A stretch of DNA of 64,000 nucleotides from JAXGZG01 sp050952065. Its GTDB lineage: Bacteria; Bacillota; Sulfobacillia; Fermentithermobacillales; Fermentithermobacillaceae. The stretch covers positions 186,001-250,000 of the forward strand of contig JBMNKF010000001.1 of assembly GCA_050952065.1 (NCBI GenBank), given 5' to 3'. The position numbers and the translations under genes are program-made. A model generated the notes under the pieces. The model searched no databases. It was not told the origin of the DNA and saw only the letters and a program-made list of their open reading frames with translations. Within the stretch, counting starts at the first letter, position 1. Each line of letters opens with the position of its first letter. Positions 7,003-15,864 of this stretch are shown here, piece by piece.

Positions 7003-8658
7003 CTACCCGCGAGGTAAGAGGCTGTCGAACCTGGTCAGGAACCGCTTTCTGTCGGCCTCGCTGAGGTTTAGGAAAGCCTCGAAGCTCTTAAGGCTAATCC
7101 GGCCTGGGGCGAACAGGAGCTCAGTGAATGACTTATTATCGTAGCCGTGCTGGGCTTGGAGCTCCTCAATTCTCTTCATCCCGTAATAGTAGGTGGTGAA
7201 GTAACCCGGGCCGAGTCCCGTAACGCCGACTTGACCTAGTGCCTGGCCAGTTGCGCTCTTCTCGCTGAAGCCCATTTCATCAATATACAGCTGCATTGCG
7301 TCCTTGAACCCGCGGTTGTAATAGTGCAAGTAAAGGTCAACCTTGATACGGGTGGCGCCGTGGTGACGCCTGTAGGCCACAAACAGCGGGTAGAATGGAT
7401 CTTCAGGGAATACGAACTCGAACACGCGCTCGGTACGGAGGCAAGTGCCCTCTTGGAGAGGCGTTGAACGAGCACCTTCTCTTACTGTCTCAGGAAGCGG
7501 ATCGGAAGTAGTTCTCACGAACTGCACGTGGTGGCCCGGATAGGCCTCGTGCAGGGCGTTGATCTTGATCCAGCCATCGGTGATGGCGGGGACGTTGTCC
7601 GGGTTCAGAACCATCTCGCCTATGAGAGGCTTTCTTCGTGGGCACCCGCCGCGAGCGCCGCCCCACGGGTTAACTGCTCGGCCTTCTTCTTCCATGGGGA
7701 CTACCCGACAGATCTCCTCGGGCAAGAGTACATATCCCCTCGTGCCTTCTCTGGCTCTAGCAAGGTAAGACCTGCACCGGGCGAACATCTCGTCGGCTGT
7801 CTTGGCCGGGCCAGCGTACTGGTTAAGGGCATCCACAACGCCTTGTACTGTTCTGGGGATCTTGACTCCAGGAATCTTCTCGGCGATGTCGAACATTTCT
7901 TCACGGGTCGCGACAACCTCGTCTTCGCACATGGCTACGAGTTTGTCGAGGCTCACGCCGTACTTGTTGGCCAGAGTCTCACGATACTTATCTACGTTGT
8001 AGTCAACAGTGAACTCATCGATCTGGTCGGCGTCAGGTCTTTCCTCGAGGGCCTTGCGGGCTTCTGCGCTCCATGCGGTTGCCTTGGCTGCCAACGTGTC
8101 GAGAGCCGAAGCGATTTCCTCCAGTTGCTTGTCGGGAAGTCCCGCATAGAATTCAGGTACCTTGGGTTTGTTGATGCCGCAGATTTGCACTAGCATGTCG
8201 CAGGCCATGACGAGACCCTTAAGATGGACGGTCTTGGTTACCGGGATAAGGGTCCGGATAGCGTTCCACAGCTCGTCGACTTGACCAATTCTACGCGTGA
8301 GAATTGCCGCACGTTCTTCGGCAAATCGCGAGTCTTTCCTGCTGATGAAACCTACGAACCTGGTGACGGCTGAGATGAAGCCGGCAGGAGCTTCGTAGCT
8401 GGCGTCAAGTGCACCTATCTTACCGTCTAGATATTCTATAAAGTGGTTTTTCAGAAGCGCGTACACATCATCGGGTGCAGGGAGTGCCTGAGCCCTGGTC
8501 ATCAGACTATCGAGTAGCTTCGCATGTTCTTCCTTGGCTGCGTGGGTGGGTATGAACAAGTATGGCTCATACTCGCGGCCACTCCGGAGCTTGTCGGACG
8601 CACGACCGCACTCAGCGTCCAGCCTCCGGTATAACATTGTCAGTTCATTGTCGGTCAT
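7003..8658 (-). CDS. DUF885 family putative metallopeptidase
   Basis: This 551-residue soluble, mainly helical protein belongs to the DUF885 family. The key motif is HEAYPGHH (about 367-374), an HExxx-H-like zinc site, with further conserved pieces downstream (LQEGTCLRTER, QALGQVGVTGLGPGYFTTYY). Family members are thought to be metallopeptidases acting on peptides; the substrate here is unknown. No signal peptide is seen, so it is probably cytoplasmic. The ATG follows GGGGAGG. The gene is transcribed separately from the membrane operon upstream, with a ~250-bp gap between them. Confidence 0.85.
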   Translation of the reverse strand: MTDNELTMLYRRLDAECGRASDKLRSGREYEPYLFIPTHAAKEEHAKLLDSLMTRAQALPAPDDVYALLKNHFIEYLDGKIGALDASYEAPAGFISAVTRFVGFISRKDSRFAEERAAILTRRIGQVDELWNAIRTLIPVTKTVHLKGLVMACDMLVQICGINKPKVPEFYAGLPDKQLEEIASALDTLAAKATAWSAEARKALEERPDADQIDEFTVDYNVDKYRETLANKYGVSLDKLVAMCEDEVVATREEMFDIAEKIPGVKIPRTVQGVVDALNQYAGPAKTADEMFARCRSYLARAREGTRGYVLLPEEICRVVPMEEEGRAVNPWGGARGGCPRRKPLIGEMVLNPDNVPAITDGWIKINALHEAYPGHHVQFVRTTSDPLPETVREGARSTPLQEGTCLRTERVFEFVFPEDPFYPLFVAYRRHHGATRIKVDLYLHYYNRGFKDAMQLYIDEMGFSEKSATGQALGQVGVTGLGPGYFTTYYYGMKRIEELQAQHGYDNKSFTELLFAPGRISLKSFEAFLNLSEADRKRFLTRFDSLLPRG

Positions 8659-8906
8659 TTCTGTGCCTCCCCATGATTTGTATAGGGTGTGAGAGCATTC
8701 GTATGGAAGCTTCGTAATGCGAATGACTCTCTACCTTATTCTTCGCCAAAGCCATTCAAATTCCTCTATCCCCACAGCGGAGTACCTCACGAGTGCGGGA
8801 CGAGGGCAGGCGCCGATCTTCATAGCCTGGACACATGGAAACAGGCCGACCCCAAGATGGCCTGGGATCGACCTGCGTTCATTCAGTCCTTGGGCTCCAA
8901 GAGTCG
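8659..8906. other. Intergenic region with an inverted repeat
   Basis: This 248-bp gap separates the end of the four-gene membrane operon from the DUF885 gene. An imperfect inverted repeat (GAGAGCATTCG ... CGAATGACTCTC, about 8691-8728) lies near the DUF885 start and could be an operator or a terminator of the operon. No coding frame is supported. Confidence 0.4.
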
Positions 8907-9515
8907 CTATACGGCTCCTATTTTCAGCCAGTCTTGGATGAGGAACTGGAGCCTTCCAAGGAGCACCGAGATACGGCTCATGACCGTCGACGCGAAGGTT
9001 GCGCCGAAGCACACCAGTAGGAACGATCTACCAAGAGTAGTCGCACCCTTCATGGGCGTACTTGTAAGGGGTACAGTGAAGTAGAAGTACACCACTGCAG
9101 TCACGACGCCTATCACGAAGATGATGTTGTTGATGTTGTTTAACGACAAGAAAGTAGCCGAAATCTGACTAATGAACACCGCCGGTGTCCTCGTAAAGAT
9201 GTAACCTGCGCCGACGCCAATCCAGAAACCCATCGGGATCCTGGACAACCAAGATATCGATCTTATGAACCTGGTATACATCAAGAGCCCGAGGAAGATA
9301 GGAATTACCTGCAGGTACTTGTGGTTCTGAACGATATCCACAGCTATAGCGGGCTTCAAATAGTTGTGATACGTCAAAACTATGCCGTTAGCGGCAGTGA
9401 TTCCCACCAACACGGTCTCGGCAAAGCGGAACACCTTATTGTCTTTGTAGAGAACCAAGGTGTAGATAGCGATTGTGAAGAAAGCTGCCATCCATGTTTG
9501 CAGAACAGGATTCAT
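8907..9515 (-). CDS. Six-helix membrane protein, fourth gene of an unknown membrane operon
   Basis: This 202-residue protein is almost entirely hydrophobic, with about six membrane segments. I do not recognise the family. It has about the same size and hydropathy as the second gene of the operon (10385-10999), so the two may be paralogous or may form a heteromeric membrane core. Its ATG follows AGGAGGTGAC by 7 nt and directly abuts the stop codon of the preceding gene, so translation is probably coupled. It ends the operon. Confidence 0.8.
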   Translation of the reverse strand: MNPVLQTWMAAFFTIAIYTLVLYKDNKVFRFAETVLVGITAANGIVLTYHNYLKPAIAVDIVQNHKYLQVIPIFLGLLMYTRFIRSISWLSRIPMGFWIGVGAGYIFTRTPAVFISQISATFLSLNNINNIIFVIGVVTAVVYFYFTVPLTSTPMKGATTLGRSFLLVCFGATFASTVMSRISVLLGRLQFLIQDWLKIGAV

Positions 9516-10373
9516 CTACTTGTCACCTCCTACAGAGAGGCCCTTTGTGTTCTTTCTTTCGCTAAGGAAGTAACCCAGGTTGCCAAGGACGATAAGCAAT
9601 ATGACCAGGATGTGAGCGGCAGACTGAGCGTCCATGCCCACCATGGCCGAGCCGGGGCTATTCAGCAAGAACTCATACTCAGCCGCTCCTCTGAGGCCAG
9701 AAAGTAGGCCTTTGTACTGGCCTGACGAGTAGTAGGGCATCTCTGTGGGCGCCTGAATGGCGGTGGTTCCTACAGCCATGGGAACTTTGTGAGGTATGGC
9801 GACCATCTTCAGAAATGCCTCAGCAGGGCTAGGAACGACGGCCATCATGTTGATCAAGAGGTCGGCGTCCTTGAGAGAGTTGAAGCCTTGCATGATCGGA
9901 AGTTGATCCAAGGGGGTGCCATTCATGTCCACATAGGCGGCACCTTCCCAGAAGTTGTCCACCATCTTGACCTTCGTGGCATCGCCGCCAGGCTTAAAGC
10001 CCAGGTTGACCCAGTGAACGCCATAAGTCTTACCCAACTCCTCGCCGATCTGCCTGGTGATGGGTTCGGTAACGTTGGCGCCTTCATCAACGTTGGACCA
10101 CATGATAATCTTGATGTCTTTGGCCCACGCGTGGCGATAGATGCACAATACCTGAGGGTTCAACTCGACTATGCAGTCGCTGCGATAGTCGATGGCAAGG
10201 GCGATTGTGCCTCCGTTGGGCACGGCCTCTATTGCGTCGTAGAAGTCCTGAGTACTCTTACTAACACGAATAGGAAGCCCCCAGGGCTTGATAATGGGCA
10301 GAGCCACAACCAGAATGAGGACCACATAATACGCTCGTCTGTCTACATTAGCTAGCCGATCCCAAATGCTCAT
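9516..10373 (-). CDS. Membrane-anchored protein with ~200-residue soluble domain, third gene of the operon
   Basis: This 285-residue protein has one N-terminal membrane segment (about 16-32, YYVVLILVVALPII), a soluble alpha/beta-looking region of about 200 residues, and one C-terminal membrane segment (about 250-270). Features of the soluble part are AIDYRSDCIVELNPQ, VHWVNLGFKPGG and YVDMNGTPLDQLPIM; it resembles a nucleotide- or ligand-binding fold, but I find no known catalytic motif. The helix-soluble-helix plan matches that of the first gene of the operon. ATG follows AGGAGGTGG. Function unknown. Confidence 0.8.
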   Translation of the reverse strand: MSIWDRLANVDRRAYYVVLILVVALPIIKPWGLPIRVSKSTQDFYDAIEAVPNGGTIALAIDYRSDCIVELNPQVLCIYRHAWAKDIKIIMWSNVDEGANVTEPITRQIGEELGKTYGVHWVNLGFKPGGDATKVKMVDNFWEGAAYVDMNGTPLDQLPIMQGFNSLKDADLLINMMAVVPSPAEAFLKMVAIPHKVPMAVGTTAIQAPTEMPYYSSGQYKGLLSGLRGAAEYEFLLNSPGSAMVGMDAQSAAHILVILLIVLGNLGYFLSERKNTKGLSVGGDK

Positions 10374-10384
10374 TTCTCCACCTC

Positions 10385-10999
10385 CTATTCGCCTGCGCTT
10401 GCGTATGGTCGGTCAATACCGAAGAACATCCTGATAGCCGTAATGAAAGACCCGATGGTCGCTCCAAAGATGATCGATCTCATGGCAGCTGTGTTAGGGA
10501 TATCCATAATCCATGTTGAAGCGGTACCAAATCCGGGGTAAATAACCTCGCCTATGGGTGCATTACCTAAGAGCACGATAATGCCTGAAATCAGCAGTAT
10601 TGCGGCATCCCGAGTCTTTGCCCTAAAGGCGCGGTAAGCAGCGGATACAATATAGAAAGCCAGGAGGGAGTAGAACGTGGCTCCCAGAGGCTCTGCAGTG
10701 GCATTGAATATCGCTGAGTAGAGCGGGGCTGCAGGTGTTGTAAACACGCCAAGGGCGAGATAAGCATAGGTAATGACCAAGAGGATAATAGACAGATCCC
10801 AGTCAGAGCCTTTGCGCTTGATGTTACGCGTGTGGACCGAAGTCAAGTTCACAAGACCCGCGGCACAAACCGTGGCTATGCTTAGCGAGTACCATTTATC
10901 GACTTCCTGTGCTAATCCGGGCGCAACACCGAAGAACGAACAGATCATGATAATCATGGCTGCGCCGAAAGTCATCACGAAGGGTATGGTTCTCTTCAC
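10385..10999 (-). CDS. Six-helix membrane protein, second gene of the operon
   Basis: This 204-residue protein is rich in membrane segments (about six), with a short basic loop (HTRNIKRKGSDWD). The family is not recognised. A GTG start follows AAAGGAGTG by 9 nt. Gaps to both neighbours are under 20 nt, placing it firmly in the four-gene unit. The even alternation of anchored-soluble and multi-helix genes suggests two anchored-soluble plus multi-helix pairs. Confidence 0.78.
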   Translation of the reverse strand: MKRTIPFVMTFGAAMIIMICSFFGVAPGLAQEVDKWYSLSIATVCAAGLVNLTSVHTRNIKRKGSDWDLSIILLVITYAYLALGVFTTPAAPLYSAIFNATAEPLGATFYSLLAFYIVSAAYRAFRAKTRDAAILLISGIIVLLGNAPIGEVIYPGFGTASTWIMDIPNTAAMRSIIFGATIGSFITAIRMFFGIDRPYASAGE

Positions 11000-11016
11000 C
11001 AGTTCTCACTCCTTTC

Positions 11017-11790
11017 CTACTTGAGTAGGACTTCATTGAGTTTGTCGACCTGACCAACTGTCTGGAGAATGGCTCCCAAAACGATGAGGCCGGTGACTAC
11101 GAACTTAGCCCAGTCTTCAGCCACAAGAGTTGCCACTCTGATCGGATCTTTCGTAAGGTAGGCCGCAGCCGCGTAGATTTCCTCACCGATAAGGGCGTAG
11201 TCGCATGCCGCCACAAAGAACGGGATCTGAGTAGTTGCAGCGGTTCCACCTACCTGGATGGCTCCGGCTTGGTTTGCGGCCTCGGCGTACATAAGGGCGT
11301 TAAAAGCAAAAGTACCGATCATGATGTTGGTGGCCACACGCTCTCTGTGCATCAAGGCGATAATGGCTATTGCGTTGCCGAAGTAGTGGTCTGAGAACCA
11401 TCGTACGTCGTCGGCGCGGAAACTGTCGGGCCTACCCTCTGTGATGTAGGCCTGTCGGACAACCTCTTGGATGACAGGGTAAGTCGCCGATGCGGCAACA
11501 GTGACGATCAGCCTCGTATCGTAACGGGCTGTTATTTTCGCCACTTCAGCCAGAACCGCTAGCGCGGCCAAGAACTGAGGATCGGCGAAATCTGTGCCTC
11601 CTGGTACGAAGAAAACGGGCCTGTTCATCTCTGTTGCACGGCCGATACCTTCTTCGATTGCATCCAGGCCTGCGATTTTCCTAATCTCCCAACCCTTTTT
11701 GCCGTCCTTAGCCCTACTTATGGCAAAGGCTACCGCTGCCATAAGGAGAACGATCAGAAAAAAGTCGACAGTCATTCCCTCTGCGAACAC
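11017..11790 (-). CDS. DUF6754-like membrane-anchored protein, first gene of the operon
   Basis: This 257-residue protein begins with a membrane segment (VDFFLIVLLMAAVAFAI), then a soluble region of about 190 residues and a C-terminal membrane segment (VVTGLIVLGAIL). The soluble part contains GLDAIEEGIGRATEMNRP and FVPGGTDF, which I associate from memory with the uncharacterised DUF6754 family. I set the start at a GTG preceded 5 nt upstream by GGAGGTGA; the longer frame to 11841 begins with a TTG without a good site. It is transcribed first in a four-gene operon whose product is unknown. Confidence 0.72.
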   Translation of the reverse strand: MFAEGMTVDFFLIVLLMAAVAFAISRAKDGKKGWEIRKIAGLDAIEEGIGRATEMNRPVFFVPGGTDFADPQFLAALAVLAEVAKITARYDTRLIVTVAASATYPVIQEVVRQAYITEGRPDSFRADDVRWFSDHYFGNAIAIIALMHRERVATNIMIGTFAFNALMYAEAANQAGAIQVGGTAATTQIPFFVAACDYALIGEEIYAAAAYLTKDPIRVATLVAEDWAKFVVTGLIVLGAILQTVGQVDKLNEVLLK

Positions 11791-11827
11791 TATCTTCACC
11801 TCCGAAAGTCCTTTGAGAAATGCCGAC

Positions 11828-11852
11828 CCTGGCCTGCTCAAGGCAGGTCAGG
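11828..11852 (-). promoter_or_regulatory. Hairpin in the leader of the four-gene membrane operon
   Basis: CCTGRCCTGC and GCAGGYCAGG form a 10-bp stem with one mismatch and a 5-nt loop, 38 nt upstream of the GTG start. No T run follows, so it is not a simple terminator. It could affect leader stability or translation. Confidence 0.35.
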
Positions 11853-11944
11853 CAGTGTTGGGAACAACAAATGTGTGCCCCAATCACCTCCTCAGGATTA
11901 AGCGATACAAGTAGCAAGGGTTTGACGTTTTCCAGCAGCGGGTC

Positions 11945-11973
11945 ACTATAGGCCCCGTCAATCAGACAGTCAC
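11945..11973 (-). promoter_or_regulatory. Candidate sigma-A promoter of the membrane operon
   Basis: On the minus strand GTGACT (-35, 4 of 6 matches) and TATAGT (-10, 5 of 6) are separated by 17 bp. Transcription would start near 11938, giving a leader of about 150 nt before the first gene. Confidence 0.35.
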
Positions 11974-12251
11974 GCTATATTGTGTGGTATTGCCTCATGG
12001 TGACGGCCATCCGGGTTAAACACTAGAGGCCTATGGGACGTACATTGCTTGGCGAAACTCGATACCTCTTGCCGAAAAGTGAAACATGTAGTAAGACATC
12101 AAGGACCGACAATAAAGGGCACTTACTGCGTCAAAAGCCAAGTATTGTGCTATAATGTTAGATTGCGTCCGTCCTCGTCCCGTTACTTACTCCGCCAAGA
12201 GCGCCAATCCCTTCGGGATAGTGTCACAAAGTCCGTAGTAACAACCTAACA

Positions 12252-12265
12252 ATAGGTCGACCTAT
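12252..12265. promoter_or_regulatory. 14-bp perfect palindrome, possible operator
   Basis: ATAGGTCGACCTAT is a perfect dyad 200 bp upstream of the M81-VOC gene. Its size fits a dimeric repressor site, but no regulator gene is adjacent. Confidence 0.35.
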
Positions 12266-12464
12266 AGATACTGGTGTCACCGTGTGCTTTGTTGTGTTAC
12301 CGAGGCTCTCTTACAGACAAGATACGGTCCCATGCTGTAAGGAATATCCTGCCGCAATTAGAGAGAAGACGACGAATTTCCAATGATACGTCGGGTCATA
12401 ACCGTTCAAAGGATTTGGACGTATAGGCCGTGAATAGAGAGTGGAGAGTTTTGGAGGTGGCAAA

Positions 12465-14339
12465 ATGCGAATCGCCATCGCTGGTTTCTCCGATGAAACG
12501 TGTACTTTCTGCAAGGAGCCTACTACTGTAGACCGCTTCGAACCTGCCACTAGACGGGGTGAGAAGATACTGGACGCTCACAGGGAGATGCCGACGTACA
12601 TTAACGGATATCTCCAGGTCTTGGAATCCGAAGGCGTTGAGGTTGTCCCCCTTGTAGATGCTGTCAAGACTCCGGGAGGTTTTTCTAGCTGGCTAACCAC
12701 CGATTGTTTCGACAAGTATGCCAACGAGATAGCCGACCGAATCAAGGCCGCCAAGACACTTGACGGTGTGCTTCTGTCGCTTCATGGGGCTCTTGCCGTT
12801 ACGGGCGTGCCCCGTCCTGAAGCCGAAATCGTTCGTCGCGCCAGGGTCGCCGCGGGTAACATTCCCATAATGGTGACGCTTGATCTTCATGCTAACGAAG
12901 ACGAGGAACTGTGCAAAGTTGCAGACGGGGTTTTCGTGCTCAAGACATATCCCCACGTGGATTTGGTAGAGACGGGCATGATTGCGGCTAAGTGTATGGT
13001 TCGTACCGTGAGAGGCGAATTCGTACCTACTATGGCATGTCGCAGGCCGGGAATCCTCTCGGCTAGCATATATCAGGCTTCCGACTGCCATCCAATGAAG
13101 GATATCTACGATCGGTGCCGAGAGTGGGAAGCCAAGCCGCGAGTGTATTGTGTTTCTGTGGCACCCGGGTATGCCTATGCGGATGTGGTGGATGCTGGGA
13201 TGTCGGTGTTCGTTGTCACCGACAATGACCAGGCGCTCGCCGAGAGAATCGCTCAAGATGTTTCTGATTTCGCGTGGAGCCTCAAGGAGTCTTTCACGTC
13301 GCCTCTTCCCGGGGCAAAGGAGGCCACCGAACTGGCAATAGGTATGGTTGCCCAAGGTAAGCGTCCGGTCATCATCGCTGATGGCGCAGATCGCATAGGT
13401 GACAGCACTCACATGCTAAAAGAGCTCTTGAGGCACCCAATTGGAAACTGGGCGATTCCTGGGATCACAGATCCTAAGATTGCCAAGGAGTTGGAGGACA
13501 CGGCCAAGGCGGGAGACACAGTCACAGTGACCGTAGGCGGATGGTACGATGAGTTTTCAGGTACTCCCGTGGAGATCACCGGAAGGGTGGAATATATAGG
13601 ATATCCCACATATCGCTTGGTGGGGCCCATGGGCAAAGGCGCTAGGGTTCGGGAGTCTCTTGTGGTGAGTCTTGACCTGGGGAACAACCGCCATGTTGTG
13701 ATTTCCGAGAAGATGCGAGGCGCCAACGATTCTACCGGCTTTACTGCTTTGGACATAGACTATACGACCCTCGACATCATTGTTCTCAAAGACCGCGTTC
13801 ATCACAGAGCGTTTTGGGACAGTGTGGCCAAGGCCACTATTAGGACTAGCGTTCCCGGACAAGGGCCTGCGGATCTCAGTCTGCTCAGTTACCAGAATGT
13901 GCCCGAAGACTTGTACCCGGTTGGCGCCAAGTGGAGAGTACCCATTTCTTTCGGTCATGTGGGCTTGGTGGTTCAGGACATAGAGAGATCTATCAGCTTC
14001 TATCGCGATGTCCTGGGACTGAAACTGTTCCAGCGCTATCCTGATACTGGCAGGGGCGTTGAAGTCGCGTTTCTTGGCGATCCCGTTTGTGGCAGCGCTT
14101 TGGAGCTCCTATGCTATCGGGATATGGCTGAAAGGTCTGGGGAAGGGCGATACGATCACGTGGCTTGGTATGTACCGGATATAAAATCTAAGATGAAGAA
14201 TCTCAAGTCGAGAGGCATCCATTTTAGAGAAGGAGATCCAGTCAGAGTCTTAGACGGGCGACTAATAGCCTTCTGCTACGGTCCAGATGGCGAACGGATA
14301 GAACTCGTGCAGAAACCTCCGTCCGAGACACGTACTTAG
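12465..14339 (+). CDS. M81 (MlrC-like) metallopeptidase fused to a C-terminal VOC domain
   Basis: This 624-residue fusion protein has two parts. Residues 1 to about 485 are an M81/DUF1485 protein of the MlrC type: the N-terminal peptidase domain has FSDETCTF, LHGALAV and TLDLHAN with metal-binding-type residues, and the second half matches the MlrC C-terminal domain. MlrC itself cleaves linearised microcystin, and relatives are thought to cut small or unusual peptides. Residues about 493-620 form a vicinal-oxygen-chelate (glyoxalase-fold) domain, starting FGHVGLVVQDIERSISFYRDVLGL and ending GPDGERIELVQ. The ATG follows GGAGGTGG; an upstream in-frame GTG is rejected. The fusion is unusual and suggests a second metal-dependent step on the same substrate. 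Confidence 0.85.
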   Translation: MRIAIAGFSDETCTFCKEPTTVDRFEPATRRGEKILDAHREMPTYINGYLQVLESEGVEVVPLVDAVKTPGGFSSWLTTDCFDKYANEIADRIKAAKTLDGVLLSLHGALAVTGVPRPEAEIVRRARVAAGNIPIMVTLDLHANEDEELCKVADGVFVLKTYPHVDLVETGMIAAKCMVRTVRGEFVPTMACRRPGILSASIYQASDCHPMKDIYDRCREWEAKPRVYCVSVAPGYAYADVVDAGMSVFVVTDNDQALAERIAQDVSDFAWSLKESFTSPLPGAKEATELAIGMVAQGKRPVIIADGADRIGDSTHMLKELLRHPIGNWAIPGITDPKIAKELEDTAKAGDTVTVTVGGWYDEFSGTPVEITGRVEYIGYPTYRLVGPMGKGARVRESLVVSLDLGNNRHVVISEKMRGANDSTGFTALDIDYTTLDIIVLKDRVHHRAFWDSVAKATIRTSVPGQGPADLSLLSYQNVPEDLYPVGAKWRVPISFGHVGLVVQDIERSISFYRDVLGLKLFQRYPDTGRGVEVAFLGDPVCGSALELLCYRDMAERSGEGRYDHVAWYVPDIKSKMKNLKSRGIHFREGDPVRVLDGRLIAFCYGPDGERIELVQKPPSETRT

Positions 14340-14396
14340 GTTTGTGGGTTGGCTCAGTTTATAGCCCGCCGTACCAACTATTGCTTTACGCGCGCC

Positions 14397-15680
14397 TCAA
14401 AAGTGCCTCAAAAGCGTTTGTTCTCGACGTGGTCCCACCGAGACCCATCGCACCGGGATGCCCGTTTCGTCTTGAACGAAAGAGACGTAGTCTTTAGCTT
14501 CGCGGGGAAGATCCTCAAAACGCCGGACTCCTCTTATGTCAGTCTTCCACCCGGGCATTGTCTTAAACACAGGTTTGGCGTGCACCAGAAGCGGAGTGAC
14601 CGGAAATTCGTGAGTCTTGGTTCCCTCGATCTCATATGCCGTGCACACGGGTATCTCATCGAGGTATTCCAATACGTCCAACAAAGTGAGGGCAATGGAT
14701 GTGGCTCCTTGCACCTGGCAGCCGTACCTTGTAGCAACGGCGTCGAACCATCCGACACGCCTTGGCCTGCCTGTGGTAGCGCCGTACTCTCCTGCGTCGC
14801 CTCCGCGTTCTCTGAGCTCGTGAGCTTCTGCTCCGAAGAGTTCTGTCACAAAGGGCCCTGCGCCCACGCAGCTTGAGTAAGCTTTGACCACGGCAACTAC
14901 CTCGGTGATCGCATGGGGTGGAACACCTGCGCCGGTCGCTCCGTAACCGGCCAGCGTAGATGAGGATGTAGAGAAAGGGTAGATACCGTGATCGGGATCT
15001 CGTAATGCGCCAAGCTGCCCCTCAAGTAGAATCGATTTGCCGGAAGCTAGTGCGTCTCTCAGGAAAGCCGTAGTGTCTGCCACAAACGGTTTTATGAATT
15101 CGGCTTCTTGGCGAAGCTCTCTTGCCATGTCTTTGGCGCTAAAGCCGGGCTTTTCGTAAAGGTGTTGGAGAAGTACGTTCTTGGCTTGTACCGTGGGCTC
15201 GAGTCTTTCGCGGAGGGCTTCTTCGTCGAATAGCTGGCACACCTGTATCCCAACTTTGGCGTACTTATCGGAGTAAAAAGGAGCGATGCCTGACTTGGTG
15301 GATCCGAACTGCCTGTCGCCCAATCGTTCTTCTTCATACTGGTCAAAAAGGCGGTGATAGGGCAGCAACACCTGAGCCCGTGACGAGACCAAGAGGCGGG
15401 GAGAAGGGACTCCCCTCGATAATAGTTCCCTGTATTCTGCCGCCAATTGGTTTATGTCTAAGGCAATTCCCGGACCCAGCACGTTAGTGACTTCCGGGTA
15501 GAAGACACCTGATGGAAGAAGATGCAGCGCGAACTTGCCGAATTGGTTTATTACTGTGTGGCCCGCGTTGCTTCCCCCCTGGAATCTAACCACAACATGG
15601 GATTTTTCGGCCAGATAGTCCACCATCTTGCCCTTGCCTTCGTCGCCCCAGTTGGCACCCACCACAGCTGTGACTGGCAT
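14397..15680 (-). CDS. purA: Adenylosuccinate synthetase
   Basis: PurA joins IMP and aspartate using GTP to form adenylosuccinate, the first committed step to AMP, in the cytoplasm. The 427-residue length is normal. It has the glycine-rich loop GDEGKGK (about 12-18), the GSNAGHTV segment, FGSTKSGIAPFYSDKY and TTGRPRRVGWFDAV, all diagnostic. The wording of the third motif is the variant found in a clostridial-type subgroup rather than the common GTTKRGIGP. The ATG follows GAGGAGG. It lies downstream of the acetyltransferase gene on the same strand, 184 bp away with an inverted repeat between, so it is probably transcribed alone. Confidence 0.97.
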   Translation of the reverse strand: MPVTAVVGANWGDEGKGKMVDYLAEKSHVVVRFQGGSNAGHTVINQFGKFALHLLPSGVFYPEVTNVLGPGIALDINQLAAEYRELLSRGVPSPRLLVSSRAQVLLPYHRLFDQYEEERLGDRQFGSTKSGIAPFYSDKYAKVGIQVCQLFDEEALRERLEPTVQAKNVLLQHLYEKPGFSAKDMARELRQEAEFIKPFVADTTAFLRDALASGKSILLEGQLGALRDPDHGIYPFSTSSSTLAGYGATGAGVPPHAITEVVAVVKAYSSCVGAGPFVTELFGAEAHELRERGGDAGEYGATTGRPRRVGWFDAVATRYGCQVQGATSIALTLLDVLEYLDEIPVCTAYEIEGTKTHEFPVTPLLVHAKPVFKTMPGWKTDIRGVRRFEDLPREAKDYVSFVQDETGIPVRWVSVGPRREQTLLRHF

Positions 15681-15766
15681 ACGGATCCTCCTCGCGGCCA
15701 GGAAACTGTACCTGACTCAACTCATTCATAACTTGCCACCTGCCCGCCATTTCATCATACTGATGA

Positions 15767-15790
15767 CCCGAAGATAAGTACAGCTTCGGG
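15767..15790. promoter_or_regulatory. Inverted repeat between the acetyltransferase gene and purA
   Basis: CCCGAAG and CTTCGGG form a 7-bp perfect stem around a 10-nt loop. It may be a weak terminator of the upstream minus-strand gene; no T run follows. Confidence 0.35.
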
Positions 15791-15864
15791 TATCGGAGCC
15801 GAGCATCATGACGGGTGACCATATGCCGTGCATAGCGGTCAATTCGTGGATCTTGCGGAAGCCT

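Larger units (their letters stand above)
11791..12464. other. Divergent intergenic region holding promoters and palindromes
   Basis: This 674-bp region lies between the membrane operon (minus) and the M81-VOC gene (plus). It holds a candidate minus-strand promoter, a leader hairpin (11828-11852) and a perfect 14-bp palindrome (12252-12265). A TATAAT at 12151-12156 on the plus strand lacks a clear -35. No coding frame is convincing, although AGGAGGTGATTG near 11885 (minus strand) could start a very short leader peptide. Confidence 0.5.

Noticed and set aside
12123..12156. TATAAT on the plus strand as promoter of the M81-VOC gene
   Set aside because: No acceptable -35 lies 16-18 bp upstream and it is 300 bp from the gene.
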